Assembly (NCBI RefSeq): GCF_011170065.1
Contig: NZ_BLLH01000009.1
Location: forward strand, 1-64,000
Length of the DNA: 64,000 nucleotides
Reading direction: 5' to 3'
Source of the DNA: Pseudolactococcus insecticola
GTDB taxonomy: Bacteria; Bacillota; Bacilli; Lactobacillales; Streptococcaceae
A program made the translations under genes and the position numbers. How positions within the stretch are numbered: the first letter of the stretch is position 1; each line of letters starts with the position of its first letter. This document shows positions 26,362 through 35,492 of the stretch, one piece after another. The notes beneath the pieces were generated by a model. The model was not told where the DNA came from. It did not search any database and saw only the letters and a program-made list of their open reading frames with translations.

Positions 26362-27203
26362 CTTACACCTATCAGCCCAACACGCCTTTTGAGAGTCGGG
26401 CTTTGTTTGATATTGACATGCGGATTTCTGACGGGAGTTTCACGGCGCTTGTCGGACACACAGGTTCAGGCAAGTCAACGCTCTTGCAACATCTAAATGG
26501 GCTTTTATTACCAACCTCAGGTAGTGTGACGGTTGATGACATCACGATCAAACCTGACAGTAAGGCAAAAGCTGTCAAGCCAGTTCGTCAGAAGGTTGGC
26601 GTGGTTTTCCAGTTTCCTGAGACCCAGCTGTTTGATGAAACGGTGCTCAAAGACGTTTCTTTTGGGCCACAAAACTTTGGCGTGTCAAAATCGGTAGCTG
26701 AAGAGACGGCTCGTGAAAAGCTGCGACTAGTAGGCATTTCTGACGACCTGTTTGATCGCTCACCTTTTGAGTTATCAGGCGGTCAGATGCGGCGTGTTGC
26801 CATTGCGGGGATTCTTGCTATGAACCCCAGTGTTTTGGTGCTTGATGAGCCGACGGCGGGCCTTGATCCTAAGGCGCGCATTGATATGATGCAGCTTTTT
26901 GAGAGTATCCACGCAGCTGGTGTGACGACGATTTTGGTGACGCATCTGATGGACGATGTTGCGGACTATGCAGACACCATGTTTGTGCTTGAAAAAGGAC
27001 GCATTGTTAAGTTCGGCAAGCCAAGTGAGCTTTTTCAGGACGTTGATTTTATGATGGCACATCAGCTTGGCGTGCCAAAGGCGACACAGTTTGCGCTTTT
27101 GCTTGCGGCGCGTGGCATGCAGTTTGAAAAAGATAACCTGCCGATTACACGCAAGGCGCTAATTGCAGCGATAACTGCGAGTCAGGAGGCGACGCATGGA
27201 TAA
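26337..27203 (+). CDS. ecfA2: ECF transporter ATPase EcfA2
   Basis: 288 aa. Second ATPase of the ECF module. Walker [15 protein letters not shown]-loop [15 protein letters not shown], signature [13 protein letters not shown], Walker [12 protein letters not shown], and [14 protein letters not shown]. Starts inside the end of ecfA1 and its own end overlaps ecfT by eight bases, so the three proteins are translationally coupled, as expected for a fixed complex. Confidence 0.96.
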   Translation: MAIHFDKVTYTYQPNTPFESRALFDIDMRISDGSFTALVGHTGSGKSTLLQHLNGLLLPTSGSVTVDDITIKPDSKAKAVKPVRQKVGVVFQFPETQLFDETVLKDVSFGPQNFGVSKSVAEETAREKLRLVGISDDLFDRSPFELSGGQMRRVAIAGILAMNPSVLVLDEPTAGLDPKARIDMMQLFESIHAAGVTTILVTHLMDDVADYADTMFVLEKGRIVKFGKPSELFQDVDFMMAHQLGVPKATQFALLLAARGMQFEKDNLPITRKALIAAITASQEATHG

Positions 27204-27996
27204 ATTGATTATCGGGCGCTACATTCCTGGCGAGTCGCTCATTCATCGCATGGATCCACGTAGCAAACTGCTCGCCATGTTCGCCTTTGTAGTCATCATT
27301 TTTCTAGCAAATGACGTGATTGGCTACGGGATTCTTGCAGTTTTTACATTTGTCGGAGTCGCACTTAGCCAGATCAAGCTGTCCTATTTCTTAAAAGGCC
27401 TGCGGCCAATGCTTGGTTTGATTCTATTTACCGTTATTTTTCAAATGCTCTTTACCACTGGTGGCGACGTGCTTTTCCAGGTGTGGATTTTGAAAATCAC
27501 GACTTATTCTGTACAAAATGCCTTTTATATCTTCATGCGTTTTGTCCTGATTATCTTCATGTCAACCTTGCTGACGCTGACAACGCCACCACTCACGCTT
27601 GCTGACGGGATAGAAACAGGGCTTGCGCCGCTGAAAAAAATCAAGGTGCCTGTTCATGAAATCGGGCTCATGCTGTCGATTTCCCTGCGATTTATTCCCA
27701 CGTTGATGGATGATACAACCATGATCATGAATGCACAAAAAGCGCGTGGCATGGACTTTGGTGAGGGAAATCTCGTCCAAAAAGTCAAGTCGGTGATTCC
27801 GATTTTGATTCCGCTATTTGTCTCGTCATTTAGACGGGCTGACGATCTTGCCATTGCCATGGAAAGCCGTGGTTATCAAGGTGGCGAGGGTCGCACCAAA
27901 TATCGCGTGCTCAAATGGCACCTCATCGATACTGTTTTACTGGTTAGCCTAGCTGTCCTTGCGGCAGCACTGATTGCCTGGAATACGCTCAAATAA
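27196..27996 (+). CDS. ecfT: ECF transporter transmembrane protein EcfT
   Basis: 266 aa. Membrane scaffold linking the two ATPases to interchangeable vitamin-binding S components. Five hydrophobic segments and the coupling helices with the family motifs [11 protein letters not shown] and [10 protein letters not shown] (Ala-Arg-Gly type) that dock into the ATPases. No S component is encoded here, in line with a shared group II ECF module. Ribosome site inside ecfA2 (TCAGGAGG). Confidence 0.96.
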   Translation: MDKLIIGRYIPGESLIHRMDPRSKLLAMFAFVVIIFLANDVIGYGILAVFTFVGVALSQIKLSYFLKGLRPMLGLILFTVIFQMLFTTGGDVLFQVWILKITTYSVQNAFYIFMRFVLIIFMSTLLTLTTPPLTLADGIETGLAPLKKIKVPVHEIGLMLSISLRFIPTLMDDTTMIMNAQKARGMDFGEGNLVQKVKSVIPILIPLFVSSFRRADDLAIAMESRGYQGGEGRTKYRVLKWHLIDTVLLVSLAVLAAALIAWNTLK

Positions 27997-28017
27997 AAAA
28001 ATTATAAGGAGACGCTT

Positions 28018-28713
28018 ATGTCTAACAAAATGAACGCTCAAGAAATTATCCAATTTATCGCAAATGCTGAGAAAAAAACAGCTGTCAAAGTCACTTTTGA
28101 AGGGGAACTTGCAGGTGTTGTTCCTGCTGATGTGACCAAACTTGGTAACGTTTTATTTGGGGATTGGAAAGCCATTTCACCACTTCTTGCTAACCTGACT
28201 GAAAATAAAGACTACGTCGTTGAACAAGACGGCAGAAATTCAGCTGTCCCATTGCTTGACAAACGTGAGATCAATGCGCGAATTGAGCCTGGTGCCATCA
28301 TCCGTGATCAAGTTGAGATTGGAGATAATGCTGTCATCATGATGGGGGCGGTCATCAATATCGGCGCTGAAATTGGTGCTGGGACTATGATTGATATGGG
28401 CGCTGTCCTTGGTGGCCGTGCGATTGTTGGCACAAACAGCCATATTGGTGCAGGTGCCGTCCTTGCGGGAGTTGTAGAGCCTGCAAGTGCTGAGCCAGTT
28501 CGTGTGGGTAACGACGTTCTTGTCGGTGCCAATGCCGTGATCATCGAAGGTGTTCAAGTCGGCAATGGGTCAGTTGTGGCAGCGGGTGCAATCGTGACGG
28601 CTGACGTCCCTGAAAATGTCGTTGTTGCAGGTGTTCCTGCTCGTATTATCAAGAAAATCGATGATAAAACTAAACAAAAAACAGCCCTTGAAGATGCCCT
28701 TCGCACACTCTAA
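28018..28713 (+). CDS. dapH: Tetrahydrodipicolinate N-acetyltransferase
   Basis: 231 aa. Acetylates tetrahydrodipicolinate in the acetylase branch of lysine and diaminopimelate synthesis. An N-terminal helical domain is followed by left-handed beta-helix hexapeptide repeats ([34 protein letters not shown]...). The C-terminal [19 protein letters not shown] is typical. Ribosome site TAAGGAG. It comes 22 bases after ecfT and precedes the matching deacetylase gene. Confidence 0.95.
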   Translation: MSNKMNAQEIIQFIANAEKKTAVKVTFEGELAGVVPADVTKLGNVLFGDWKAISPLLANLTENKDYVVEQDGRNSAVPLLDKREINARIEPGAIIRDQVEIGDNAVIMMGAVINIGAEIGAGTMIDMGAVLGGRAIVGTNSHIGAGAVLAGVVEPASAEPVRVGNDVLVGANAVIIEGVQVGNGSVVAAGAIVTADVPENVVVAGVPARIIKKIDDKTKQKTALEDALRTL

Positions 28714-28780
28714 GCTAAAAATAATAGCTGTGATTTGAGGTATTGGCGGGATTTCATTGTCCGCTAGTTTAGGATAAAAT

Positions 28781-29911
28781 ATGTTAGATTTAATCAAAAT
28801 AAGAAGAGACTTACACCAGATTCCTGAAATTGGTCTTGCTGAGTTTGAGACGCACGATTATTTGCTGAGGATTTTGTCAGATCTGACAGCTGGTCATGAT
28901 TTTGTGACGATAAAAACCTGGCAGACGGGGATTGTGGTCAAGATTTCTGGGACGGCGTCAGAGGAGACGATTGGCTGGCGGACGGATATTGACGGATTGC
29001 CCGTTGTCGAAGAGACTGGGCTTTCTTTTCAGTCCCGTCATCAAGGACGTATGCATGCTTGCGGCCATGACATACACATGACTGTTTCACTCGGCATTTT
29101 AGAAGAAATGCTGAAAAAACAGCCCAAAAATGACATGATCTTCCTTTTTCAGCCTGCTGAGGAAAATGAAGCTGGCGGCATGCTCATGTATGAGGCGGGA
29201 GAGCTTGATGGTGATTTCAGACCTGATGCTTTTTACGGTTTGCATGTGCGACCAGATCTAAAAGTTGGTCAGATTGCGACCAACACCCACACGCTTTTTG
29301 CGGGAACTTGCGAAGTTAAAGTTAACTTCAAAGGTACGGGAGGTCATGCGGCTTTTCCGCACCAGGCAAATGATGCGCTTGTTGCTGCTAGCTATTTCAT
29401 CACGCAGGTTCAGACCATTGTCAGCCGCAATGTTGACCCGATTGAGGGCGCAGTTGTGACATTTGGTAGTATGCACGCGGGCACGACAAATAACGTGATC
29501 GCTGAGACTGCTCAGCTACACGGCACGATTCGCACGCTCACGCAGGACATGAACGCACTCACACAAAAGCGCATTCGCGCCATTGCTGAAGGTGTTGCGA
29601 CAAGTTTTGGGCTGAGTGTTGACATCAAGCTCAAACAAGGCGGGTATCTGCCTGTTGAAAATAACCCAGAGCTTGCGCGTGAGTTGATGGCTTTCTTTGA
29701 CAATGCGCCTGAGGTTGAGCTGATTGATATTGAGCCTGCCATGACGGGAGAGGATTTTGGCTATCTCTTGTCGAAAATCCCTGGTGTCATGTTTTGGCTA
29801 GGCATTGAAACGCCATATGCCCTGCACCATCCGAAAATGTCGCCAAACGAAGCCGCTATCGACTTCGGTGTCAAAAATATCGCCGCATTTTTGAAAATGA
29901 AGGCAAATTAA
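28781..29911 (+). CDS. N-acetyldiaminopimelate deacetylase
   Basis: 376 aa, M20 amidohydrolase. Removes acetate from N-acetyl-LL-diaminopimelate, three steps after DapH. Metal-site residues appear in [22 protein letters not shown] and GLHVRPD; the dimerisation domain starts at [14 protein letters not shown]. The immediate neighbour dapH supports this call over other M20 peptidases. A TAAAAT touches the ATG directly and there is no ribosome site, so the start remains slightly uncertain. L-lysine aminotransferase of the pathway is not here. Confidence 0.9.
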   Translation: MLDLIKIRRDLHQIPEIGLAEFETHDYLLRILSDLTAGHDFVTIKTWQTGIVVKISGTASEETIGWRTDIDGLPVVEETGLSFQSRHQGRMHACGHDIHMTVSLGILEEMLKKQPKNDMIFLFQPAEENEAGGMLMYEAGELDGDFRPDAFYGLHVRPDLKVGQIATNTHTLFAGTCEVKVNFKGTGGHAAFPHQANDALVAASYFITQVQTIVSRNVDPIEGAVVTFGSMHAGTTNNVIAETAQLHGTIRTLTQDMNALTQKRIRAIAEGVATSFGLSVDIKLKQGGYLPVENNPELARELMAFFDNAPEVELIDIEPAMTGEDFGYLLSKIPGVMFWLGIETPYALHHPKMSPNEAAIDFGVKNIAAFLKMKAN

Positions 29912-29946
29912 AAAACGCCTGATTTTTAAAATCAGGCGTTTTTTTG
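29910..29946. terminator. Bidirectional terminator
   Basis: AAAAACGCCTGATTTT and AAAATCAGGCGTTTTT form a perfect long stem, with A-run and T-run. Serves the deacetylase and the MATE gene converging on it. Confidence 0.92.
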
Positions 29947-31266
29947 ATTAAATGAGTGGATCATTTTGATGGTAGTTGGGATTAAGATCAGGGTTGAGCC
30001 AATCCAAGCTGCCGCATTTGCTGAGATAACTAAAGTATAGTTTAAAAGTAGCACACCGATAATCGCGACGATTGCCCTAAAAATCAACTCCATGAAGCCT
30101 GCAATTGTTGGAATTTTACCGTTGCCAAGGCCTTGAATGGTACTTCTTGTGACAAAAAGAATGGAGAGAATCCAGTAAAAGCCACCATTCATGAGATAGT
30201 ATCTGGCAGATAGCGCGATAACCTGCGTTTGTTTAGGCGAGATAAAGAGCGTCGTAAAACCGTGATGGAAGATGTTCAAAATCACGCCGAAGCTGATGCC
30301 CCAAAACACAGCGATCAGAACGCTGCGGGTCAACCCTTGAGTGATCCGTTTAAACTGTTTGGCACCATAATTTTGCGCAGCAAAGGTACTCATGGCAAGA
30401 CCGATAGAAATCATAGGCAACATGGCGAGCTGGTCGATTTTGCTGACAATGGCCTGCGTTGCAACGGCGTTGGTGCCAAGCGTGTTGAGCGCCACCTGCA
30501 TGGTGATAGAGCCGATCGCAATGATGCTAGACTGGAATCCCATGGGAATCGCAAGTCTAGCGTGTTCTACAAACTCGTCCTTATCAAACCGTAGAACAGT
30601 CTTTGTGAAGTGTAATTCTGGGACGTGTTTATGAATGTGAGCTGTCAAGAAAATAACGGAGATGAGCTGGGCAAGCAGTGTCGCAAATCCTGCACCAGCA
30701 ATGCCAGTATGTAGAAGTAAAATCGCAATATACTCAAAAGCGATGTTTGCGATACTTGAGATAATCAGCGCAATAACGGGCGTTTTTGAGTCGCCAATCG
30801 CCCGAAGAGCGCTTGATAGAAAATTGAAAAGATTGGCGAAAATCATGCCACCAAGCATGATTGACAAAAATGTCACGGCACCAGCCAAAATCTCATCAGG
30901 AGTCTGCATGAGTTGTAAGAGTTGCCGCACAAAAATCAGGCTGATCACACCTAAGAGCAAAGAAATGGCAACCGTAAATAAAATACCTGTCGCAAAAGAT
31001 TTCCTGACACCAGTCGCATCCTTGCCACCAAATCGCTGAGCTGTGATAATGGCAAGACCAGCCGTCATGCCTTGTGCAAATCCGACGATTAGAAAGTTGA
31101 TTGAACCAGTTGATCCGACACTTGCGAGGGCAAGTTTACCAAGCGTTTGCCCGACGATCAGTGTATCCATCGTATTGTATAAAATCTGAAAAAAATTACC
31201 AAAAAGAAGGGGTAGCGTGAATAGTAGTAGTCCCGTGGTAATATTTCCTTTTGTTAAATCTTTCAT
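29932..31266 (-). CDS. MATE family efflux transporter
   Basis: 444 aa with about 12 hydrophobic segments in two homologous halves, the MATE fold. Typical first-helix region LLFTLPLLFGNFFQILYNTMDTLIVGQ. Members exchange Na+ or H+ for cationic drugs or metabolites; the substrate here is unknown. Its last residues overlap the shared terminator. A cre-like site and a palindrome lie in its promoter, so sugar supply may control it. Confidence 0.93.
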   Translation of the reverse strand: MKDLTKGNITTGLLLFTLPLLFGNFFQILYNTMDTLIVGQTLGKLALASVGSTGSINFLIVGFAQGMTAGLAIITAQRFGGKDATGVRKSFATGILFTVAISLLLGVISLIFVRQLLQLMQTPDEILAGAVTFLSIMLGGMIFANLFNFLSSALRAIGDSKTPVIALIISSIANIAFEYIAILLLHTGIAGAGFATLLAQLISVIFLTAHIHKHVPELHFTKTVLRFDKDEFVEHARLAIPMGFQSSIIAIGSITMQVALNTLGTNAVATQAIVSKIDQLAMLPMISIGLAMSTFAAQNYGAKQFKRITQGLTRSVLIAVFWGISFGVILNIFHHGFTTLFISPKQTQVIALSARYYLMNGGFYWILSILFVTRSTIQGLGNGKIPTIAGFMELIFRAIVAIIGVLLLNYTLVISANAAAWIGSTLILIPTTIKMIHSFNQKNA

Positions 31267-31295
31267 GAGTGGTCGTTCTCTTTCTAAAGCAAAAG

Positions 31296-31309
31296 TGATA
31301 GCGCTTACC
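31296..31309 (-). promoter_or_regulatory. cre-like site of the MATE gene
   Basis: On the minus strand GGTAAGCGCTATCA fits the CcpA consensus TGWAANCGNTNWCA at 13 of 14 positions. It lies just downstream of the -10, where CcpA binding represses. Confidence 0.6.
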
Positions 31310-31314
31310 TAGTT

Positions 31315-31342
31315 AGTTTATCAAATGATAATAGAATGTCAA
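31315..31342 (-). promoter_or_regulatory. MATE gene promoter with overlapping palindrome
   Basis: Minus strand: TTGACA (31342-31337), 16-base spacer, TAAACT (31320-31315). The palindrome TTATCAAATGATAA (31318-31331) overlaps the -10 and spacer, which suggests an additional repressor. Confidence 0.6.
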
Positions 31343-31370
31343 TGATTTAGTTATCATTTTAACAGACAGC

Positions 31371-31399
31371 AAAAAACGACTCTCGAAAGAATCGTTTTT
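31371..31399 (-). terminator. Terminator of the cold-shock gene
   Basis: Minus-strand hairpin built from AAAACGATTC and its partner ending in a T-run (31376-31371). Confidence 0.75.
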
Positions 31400-31421
31400 C
31401 GTTTATCTGACGAAACTAAGA

Positions 31422-31619
31422 TTATTTAGTAACGTTTACAGCTTGCAAACCGCGAGCGCCATCTTCAACGTCGTAGTTTACTGCTTGACCTTCTTCAAGA
31501 GTTTTGAATCCGTCTGTTTGGATAGCTGAGAAATGTACGAAAACGTCTTTTCCGTCTTGTCCAGTGATGAAACCGAAACCTTTTTCAGCGTTAAACCATT
31601 TAACTGTACCTTGTGCCAT
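31422..31619 (-). CDS. csp: Cold-shock protein
   Basis: 65 aa, the standard CspA-type length. Binds single-stranded RNA/DNA and melts mRNA structure. Both nucleic-acid motifs are present: KGFGFI (RNP1) and VFVHF (RNP2), after the start [12 protein letters not shown]. The start at 31619 follows AAGGAGAT. The leader holds a small hairpin, GCCC-GAGT-GGGC (31634-31645), next to the ribosome site, and is over 60 bases long, as often in csp mRNAs whose leaders regulate translation by temperature. Confidence 0.96.
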   Translation of the reverse strand: MAQGTVKWFNAEKGFGFITGQDGKDVFVHFSAIQTDGFKTLEEGQAVNYDVEDGARGLQAVNVTK

Positions 31620-31735
31620 TTTGAATCTCCTTCGCCCGAGTGGGCATTTTAGTTTTTTGTGTAAATCTGTGAATGCTTTGAAAGGATGAAACAAAATGAA
31701 CCAAACTTTTAAATCGTAAACAAACTACTCTTTTA

Positions 31736-31744
31736 TGTTATCAT
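31736..31744 (+). promoter_or_regulatory. Extended -10 before the 5-FCL gene
   Basis: TGT-TATCAT, TATCAT at 31739-31744, begins 13 bases before the ATG. There is no ribosome site other than the AAAAGG directly before the ATG. Confidence 0.55.
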
Positions 31745-31751
31745 AAAAGGT

Positions 31752-32300
31752 ATGAAAAAGAAAGCAGAAATACGCGAAAAGATGAAAAAATGCTTAAAAT
31801 CTTTTGATTTAGCGGAAAAATCCCGTCAGAGTGCGATTATCATCGATAAGTTAACGGCGTCAGAAGTCTATAAAACTGCTACTACAATCGCAATCTTCAT
31901 GCCTATGTCATTTGAGTTTGATGAAACAAGCTTGATCACACGATTAACGTCGGACAAGACAAAACGATTTGTCATTCCAAAAACATTGCCCGCGCGGCAG
32001 ATGATTTTTACAGATTTTCCATATGACGCGCGTGATCGTGTTCTGACGAGTTTTGGTGTGACTGAGTCACGTTCTAATGAGGCTGTTACGCCTGATCTGA
32101 TCATCGTTCCTGGACTTGCTTGGACGCTTGATGGGAAACGTATTGGCTATGGTGGCGGGTACTATGATCGCTATCTGGCGCATTTTACGGGTCAGACGGC
32201 GAGTCTCGTCTATGATTTTCAACAGCTGGATGTGACGTCTAGCGCCATCGACTTTGAAGCCTACGACCTGCCTGTTCAGCAGATTTTTTCGGCAAAATAA
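31752..32300 (+). CDS. 5-formyltetrahydrofolate cyclo-ligase
   Basis: 182 aa, usual length. Uses ATP to convert 5-formyltetrahydrofolate to 5,10-methenyltetrahydrofolate, returning a storage form to one-carbon metabolism. Visible are the N-terminal basic segment KKKAEIREKMKK, VIPKTL, and the C-terminal signature LDGKRIGYGGGYYDRYL, which forms the ATP/folate site. The rhomboid gene follows 16 bases later. Confidence 0.94.
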   Translation: MKKKAEIREKMKKCLKSFDLAEKSRQSAIIIDKLTASEVYKTATTIAIFMPMSFEFDETSLITRLTSDKTKRFVIPKTLPARQMIFTDFPYDARDRVLTSFGVTESRSNEAVTPDLIIVPGLAWTLDGKRIGYGGGYYDRYLAHFTGQTASLVYDFQQLDVTSSAIDFEAYDLPVQQIFSAK

Positions 32301-32302
32301 GG

Positions 32303-32308
32303 TATAAT
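32303..32308 (+). promoter_or_regulatory. -10 box before the rhomboid gene
   Basis: TATAAT beginning 14 bases before the first ATG (17 before a second ATG at 32320). Lies directly after the 5-FCL stop codon. Confidence 0.5.
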
Positions 32309-32316
32309 ATAGAGAC

Positions 32317-33015
32317 ATGATGACACTAGATAATTTCAAAAAAGATTTTGACCAGCACCGTGCGACGTATATCCTAGGCTTTTTGACACTAGGCGTTTGG
32401 CTGTCGCAGTTTTTTGCAAATGGTGCTGAGGCAACGGCGCCAATCAACCTTTATAGATTTGGTGCGCTTTTCGGACCGGATATTATCGAGCATCCGTCGC
32501 ACCTTTGGCGGCTGGTCACGCCGATTTTTGTCCATATTGGTTGGGAACATTTCCTGTTGAATTTCTTCACGCTGATCTTTATTGGCCGTCAGATTGAAGA
32601 AATCTTTGGTAGCAGTCGTTTTTTTGCGGTTTACCTCTTATCGGGCATCTACGGTAATATCCTGACTTTCTTTATCAAGCCTGAGACATTGTCAGCCGGC
32701 GCATCAACAGCACTTTTTGGCATGTTTGGTGCGATGGCAATGCTGGGCTATCTGACGAAAAATCCATCATTTCAGGCTGTGGGTAAGCAGTTTGCCGTTT
32801 TGATCATCGTCAATCTCGCTATTAATCTTTTCCAAACTGGCGTTGGGATTGCGGGTCATATTGGTGGCGCTATTGGTGGTATCTTGCTTGCTGCACCATT
32901 TGCACCTAAGATATTGGCTAACAAAATAACACAGGCACAAAAAATGACTTTCCTTGCGATTTACATCATTTCAGCCGTTCTGATGATCATTTTTGCCTTC
33001 CAAGCAGGCTATTAA
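32317..33015 (+). CDS. Rhomboid family intramembrane serine protease
   Basis: 232 aa with six hydrophobic segments. Catalytic Ser sits in SAGASTALFGMFG and the partner His in AGHIGGAIGG; the WRLVTPIFVHIGWEHFLLN loop is characteristic. It cleaves membrane proteins within the bilayer, but the substrates are unknown. The usual neighbour in Gram-positives is the 5-FCL gene, as here. A second ATG at 32320 is also possible. Confidence 0.94.
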   Translation: MMTLDNFKKDFDQHRATYILGFLTLGVWLSQFFANGAEATAPINLYRFGALFGPDIIEHPSHLWRLVTPIFVHIGWEHFLLNFFTLIFIGRQIEEIFGSSRFFAVYLLSGIYGNILTFFIKPETLSAGASTALFGMFGAMAMLGYLTKNPSFQAVGKQFAVLIIVNLAINLFQTGVGIAGHIGGAIGGILLAAPFAPKILANKITQAQKMTFLAIYIISAVLMIIFAFQAGY

Positions 33016-33046
33016 ATCTTGTTAAATATCATAAAAGATTAGCTCA

Positions 33047-33082
33047 GCAGTCACTTATTCGTACAAGTGACTGCTTTTCTTG
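33047..33082 (+). terminator. Terminator after the rhomboid gene
   Basis: AGCAGTCACTT and AAGTGACTGCT form an 11-pair perfect stem, followed by T-rich sequence. Confidence 0.85.
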
Positions 33083-33109
33083 TTAATAAAATAACTTAAA
33101 AAAGTTTAA

Positions 33110-33123
33110 AGAAAACGCTTGCA
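33110..33123 (+). promoter_or_regulatory. cre-like site 1 of the beta-glucoside PTS cluster
   Basis: AGAAAACGCTTGCA fits the CcpA consensus at 12 of 14 positions and overlaps the -35, so binding would block the promoter. Confidence 0.65.
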
Positions 33124-33147
33124 AAGTTTTTAAGATTGTGTTAATAT
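33119..33147 (+). promoter_or_regulatory. Promoter of the beta-glucoside PTS cluster
   Basis: TTGCAA (33119-33124), 17-base spacer, TAATAT (33142-33147). It is bracketed by two cre-like sites. Confidence 0.7.
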
Positions 33148-33163
33148 ATTGGTATAGGGCAGT

Positions 33164-33177
33164 TGAAAACGGTTGCA
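33164..33177 (+). promoter_or_regulatory. cre-like site 2 of the beta-glucoside PTS cluster
   Basis: TGAAAACGGTTGCA fits the CcpA consensus at 13 of 14 positions. It lies about 10 bases after the expected transcription start, a typical roadblock position. Confidence 0.7.
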
Positions 33178-33246
33178 AAACTGAAATAAACTGCCCAACG
33201 TATTTATTTTATTACGTCAAAATTCATTTTATGGGAAGGAGAAATA

Positions 33247-33564
33247 ATGGACGACGCACAAATGGAAGTCATCATGCCTTTGATCATGTTTGGCGGCGAA
33301 GCAAAATCTTCAGCAATCGAGGCGATAAACGCAGCGAAAACAGGAGATTTTGAAAAAGCTGACGAACGTATCAAAGCAGCAAATGAAGCCATCGTAAACG
33401 CTCACCACGGTCAAACAGAACTATTGACTAAGGCAGCAAATGGGGAAGAAGTACCACTTTCTATCTACATGGTACATGCACAAGATCACCTGATGACAGG
33501 TATCGCCTTCGTTGATCTCGCAAAAGAGATCATCGAACTTTACAGAGTGATCAAAACGAACTAA
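33247..33564 (+). CDS. PTS lactose/cellobiose-type EIIA, copy 1
   Basis: 105 aa, all-helical lactose-type EIIA. The phosphorylated residue should be His77 in YMVHAQDHLMT, with Asp80 as the metal ligand, by alignment with the known lactose enzyme. Receives phosphate from HPr and passes it to an EIIB. EIIC follows 36 bases later, but no EIIB gene exists in this cluster. A near copy is encoded at 42633-42950. Ribosome site GGAAGGAG. Confidence 0.95.
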   Translation: MDDAQMEVIMPLIMFGGEAKSSAIEAINAAKTGDFEKADERIKAANEAIVNAHHGQTELLTKAANGEEVPLSIYMVHAQDHLMTGIAFVDLAKEIIELYRVIKTN

Positions 33565-33600
33565 TCATCATTGTAACATCATCGAAAGAGGAGGTAAAGT

Positions 33601-35070
33601 ATGAATGCTTTACAACAGTGGATGGAGAAAAATCTCGTCCCAGTAGCAGCCAAGATTGGCTCTCAAAAACATTTGGTCGCACTTCGTGACTCATTTGTAG
33701 GTATGCTTCCAGCCACTATGGTTGGGGCAATCGCAGCCTTGATTTCAGCCGTTGTAACGACTGTACCAAGTGCTGTACAACAATTGGTTCAAGGGCCGAC
33801 AAAAGCCGCCGCTGCTGCCGCAGCAGGAAAAGCTTGGACACTCGCAAATACACCAGTATTTGAACAACTTAGTGCCATCTCAAGTCTCGTCAACCAAGGG
33901 ACATTGACAATCATCGGTCTTATTTTCGCTTTTTCATGGGGATACAACCTCTCAAGAGCTTACCAAGTCAATGAACTCGCAGGTGGTATCGTTGGGGTTT
34001 CAGCGCTTGTAGCGGGATTGCCAAACATGCTTGGTCTTGCAACAGTAGGCATTAGCGACAAAGCCATGACAGCGATCAACAACAACATTGCAGGTCAAGG
34101 ACTAGCAACATATAAACCGCTCTTTGCGGCTGCTCAACTCGATGCTGGTGCTTACTTTACAGTTATCATCATGGGAGCACTTGCAACTATTATCTATGCA
34201 AAACTGATGCTTGCTGACTTGACAATCAAAATGCCAGACCAAGTACCACCAGCAGTATCAAAAGCCTTTCTTGCTATCATTCCAACAATCGTAGCAGTTT
34301 ACATTGTTGCAGCAATCTACTACATTGTTCAAAAGCTCTCAGGTCACGAGTTGATCTACCTGATTTCTAAATACATCGCTGAACCATTCCAAGCTTTGTC
34401 ACAATCAATCGTAGCCGTTTTAATCGTTACATTCTTCGTATCACTCTTTTGGTTCTTTGGTATCCACGGGACAAACGTACTTGGTGCGGCACTTGATGGT
34501 ATCTGGGGTCCACTTCAACTTAACAACATGGACGTCTACTCTAAACAAGGCCTCCAAGGTGTTAAAAATCTCGTTGCAAAAGGCGCAACTGATAAAGCGC
34601 ACGCGATTGACGGTCAATTCGTCAACCTCTGGGTACGTGGTTCATGGGATGCTTACGCATGGTTTGGTGGTACAGCAGGTACCATCACGTTGATCATTGC
34701 CATTCTTTGGTTCTCTAAACGTGAAGATTACCGTACGGTCGCTAAATTGTCACTTGCACCAGGTATCTTTAACATCAACGAACCTATGATGTTTGGTATG
34801 CCACTCGTATTGAACTCAATGTTCTTTATCCCACTCTTGCTTGCACCGCTCGCATCAGTATCTGTGGCATATGCTGCAACAGCACTTCATCTGGTTTCAC
34901 CGGTTGTGCTTTCGGTACCATGGGTAACACCACCATTTATCAATGCCTTCATGGCAACTGGTTTCGACTGGCGTTCAATCGTTGTGACTGCCGTAACATT
35001 TGTGATTTCATTTATCATCTGGTTCCCATTTGTTATCGCAGCAAACTCTATGGAAGATGCAGCTGAATAA
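33601..35070 (+). CDS. PTS lactose/cellobiose-family EIIC, copy 1
   Basis: 489 aa, about ten membrane segments. It forms the sugar channel of the PTS; substrate is probably cellobiose or another beta-glucoside because a 6-phospho-beta-glucosidase is encoded downstream. Family features: the start WMEKNLVPVAAKIGSQKHLVALRDSFVG, the substrate region FFGIHGTNVLGA, and FNINEPMMFGMPLVLNS. A paralogue with the same opening lies at 41155-42591. Ribosome site GAGGAGG. Codon use is biased as in gapA, implying high expression when induced. Confidence 0.95.
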   Translation: MNALQQWMEKNLVPVAAKIGSQKHLVALRDSFVGMLPATMVGAIAALISAVVTTVPSAVQQLVQGPTKAAAAAAAGKAWTLANTPVFEQLSAISSLVNQGTLTIIGLIFAFSWGYNLSRAYQVNELAGGIVGVSALVAGLPNMLGLATVGISDKAMTAINNNIAGQGLATYKPLFAAAQLDAGAYFTVIIMGALATIIYAKLMLADLTIKMPDQVPPAVSKAFLAIIPTIVAVYIVAAIYYIVQKLSGHELIYLISKYIAEPFQALSQSIVAVLIVTFFVSLFWFFGIHGTNVLGAALDGIWGPLQLNNMDVYSKQGLQGVKNLVAKGATDKAHAIDGQFVNLWVRGSWDAYAWFGGTAGTITLIIAILWFSKREDYRTVAKLSLAPGIFNINEPMMFGMPLVLNSMFFIPLLLAPLASVSVAYAATALHLVSPVVLSVPWVTPPFINAFMATGFDWRSIVVTAVTFVISFIIWFPFVIAANSMEDAAE

Positions 35071-35097
35071 TAAGTTCAGTTTATTACTAGACTAGAA

Positions 35098-35180
35098 TCT
35101 CGGGGATTTCCGAGTGCGCCAAAGTTCGCTTGGAAAAGTTGAACCTTGCGCCAAAAAGGACGGCGGAAGTCGTCTTTTTT
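35098..35180 (+). other. Structured 3' region behind the EIIC gene
   Basis: Contains hairpin CTCGG-GGATTT-CCGAG (about 35098-35113), a second imperfect one (AAGTTC...GAACCTT) flanked by two direct copies of TGCGCCAAA, and a final imperfect terminator hairpin with T-run (35152-35180). It may be only a stable 3' end, or a small RNA. No known riboswitch core was recognised. Confidence 0.45.
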
Positions 35181-35232
35181 GATTGAAAAATGTTAAAATA
35201 GAAGATGTATTACTTTAGAAAGAGGAATTATC

Positions 35233-35439
35233 ATGATCGTAGTTAATATGGCAATGAAACAAGACGACGTTATCGCTTTGTTAGAAGAAAACGGCTATAC
35301 ATTTACCGAAAAAAAAGGCATCAAATTATTTTTTGAAGTCGAAGGAGATGCAGCTGAAAAAGCAAAAGCAGCAAAAGAATTGATCAAAGCACAACCATGG
35401 GGTGCAGCGCTCTTCTTTAACGCAGAAGCAGTCAAATAA
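35233..35439 (+). CDS. Small soluble protein, unknown function
   Basis: 68 aa. Predicted alpha/beta mix with no signal or membrane segment: MIVVNMAMKQDDVIALLEENGYTFTEKKGIKLFFEVEGD, an Ala/Lys-rich helix, then PWGAALFFNAEAVK. I do not recognise the family. It lies between the PTS and beta-glucosidase genes and has ribosome site AGAGGAA, so it is probably expressed. Its role in sugar use is only suggested by position. Confidence 0.7.
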   Translation: MIVVNMAMKQDDVIALLEENGYTFTEKKGIKLFFEVEGDAAEKAKAAKELIKAQPWGAALFFNAEAVK

Positions 35440-35492
35440 ACTGAGAAAGGAATTAGCAAGAAAAATAAAAAATTCTTGTTAACCACTTAATT

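Noticed and set aside
31620..31751. Known cold-shock thermosensor in the csp leader
   Set aside because: Only a small four-pair hairpin is clear; the long structured leader of enterobacterial cspA was not recognised, so no riboregulator is claimed.
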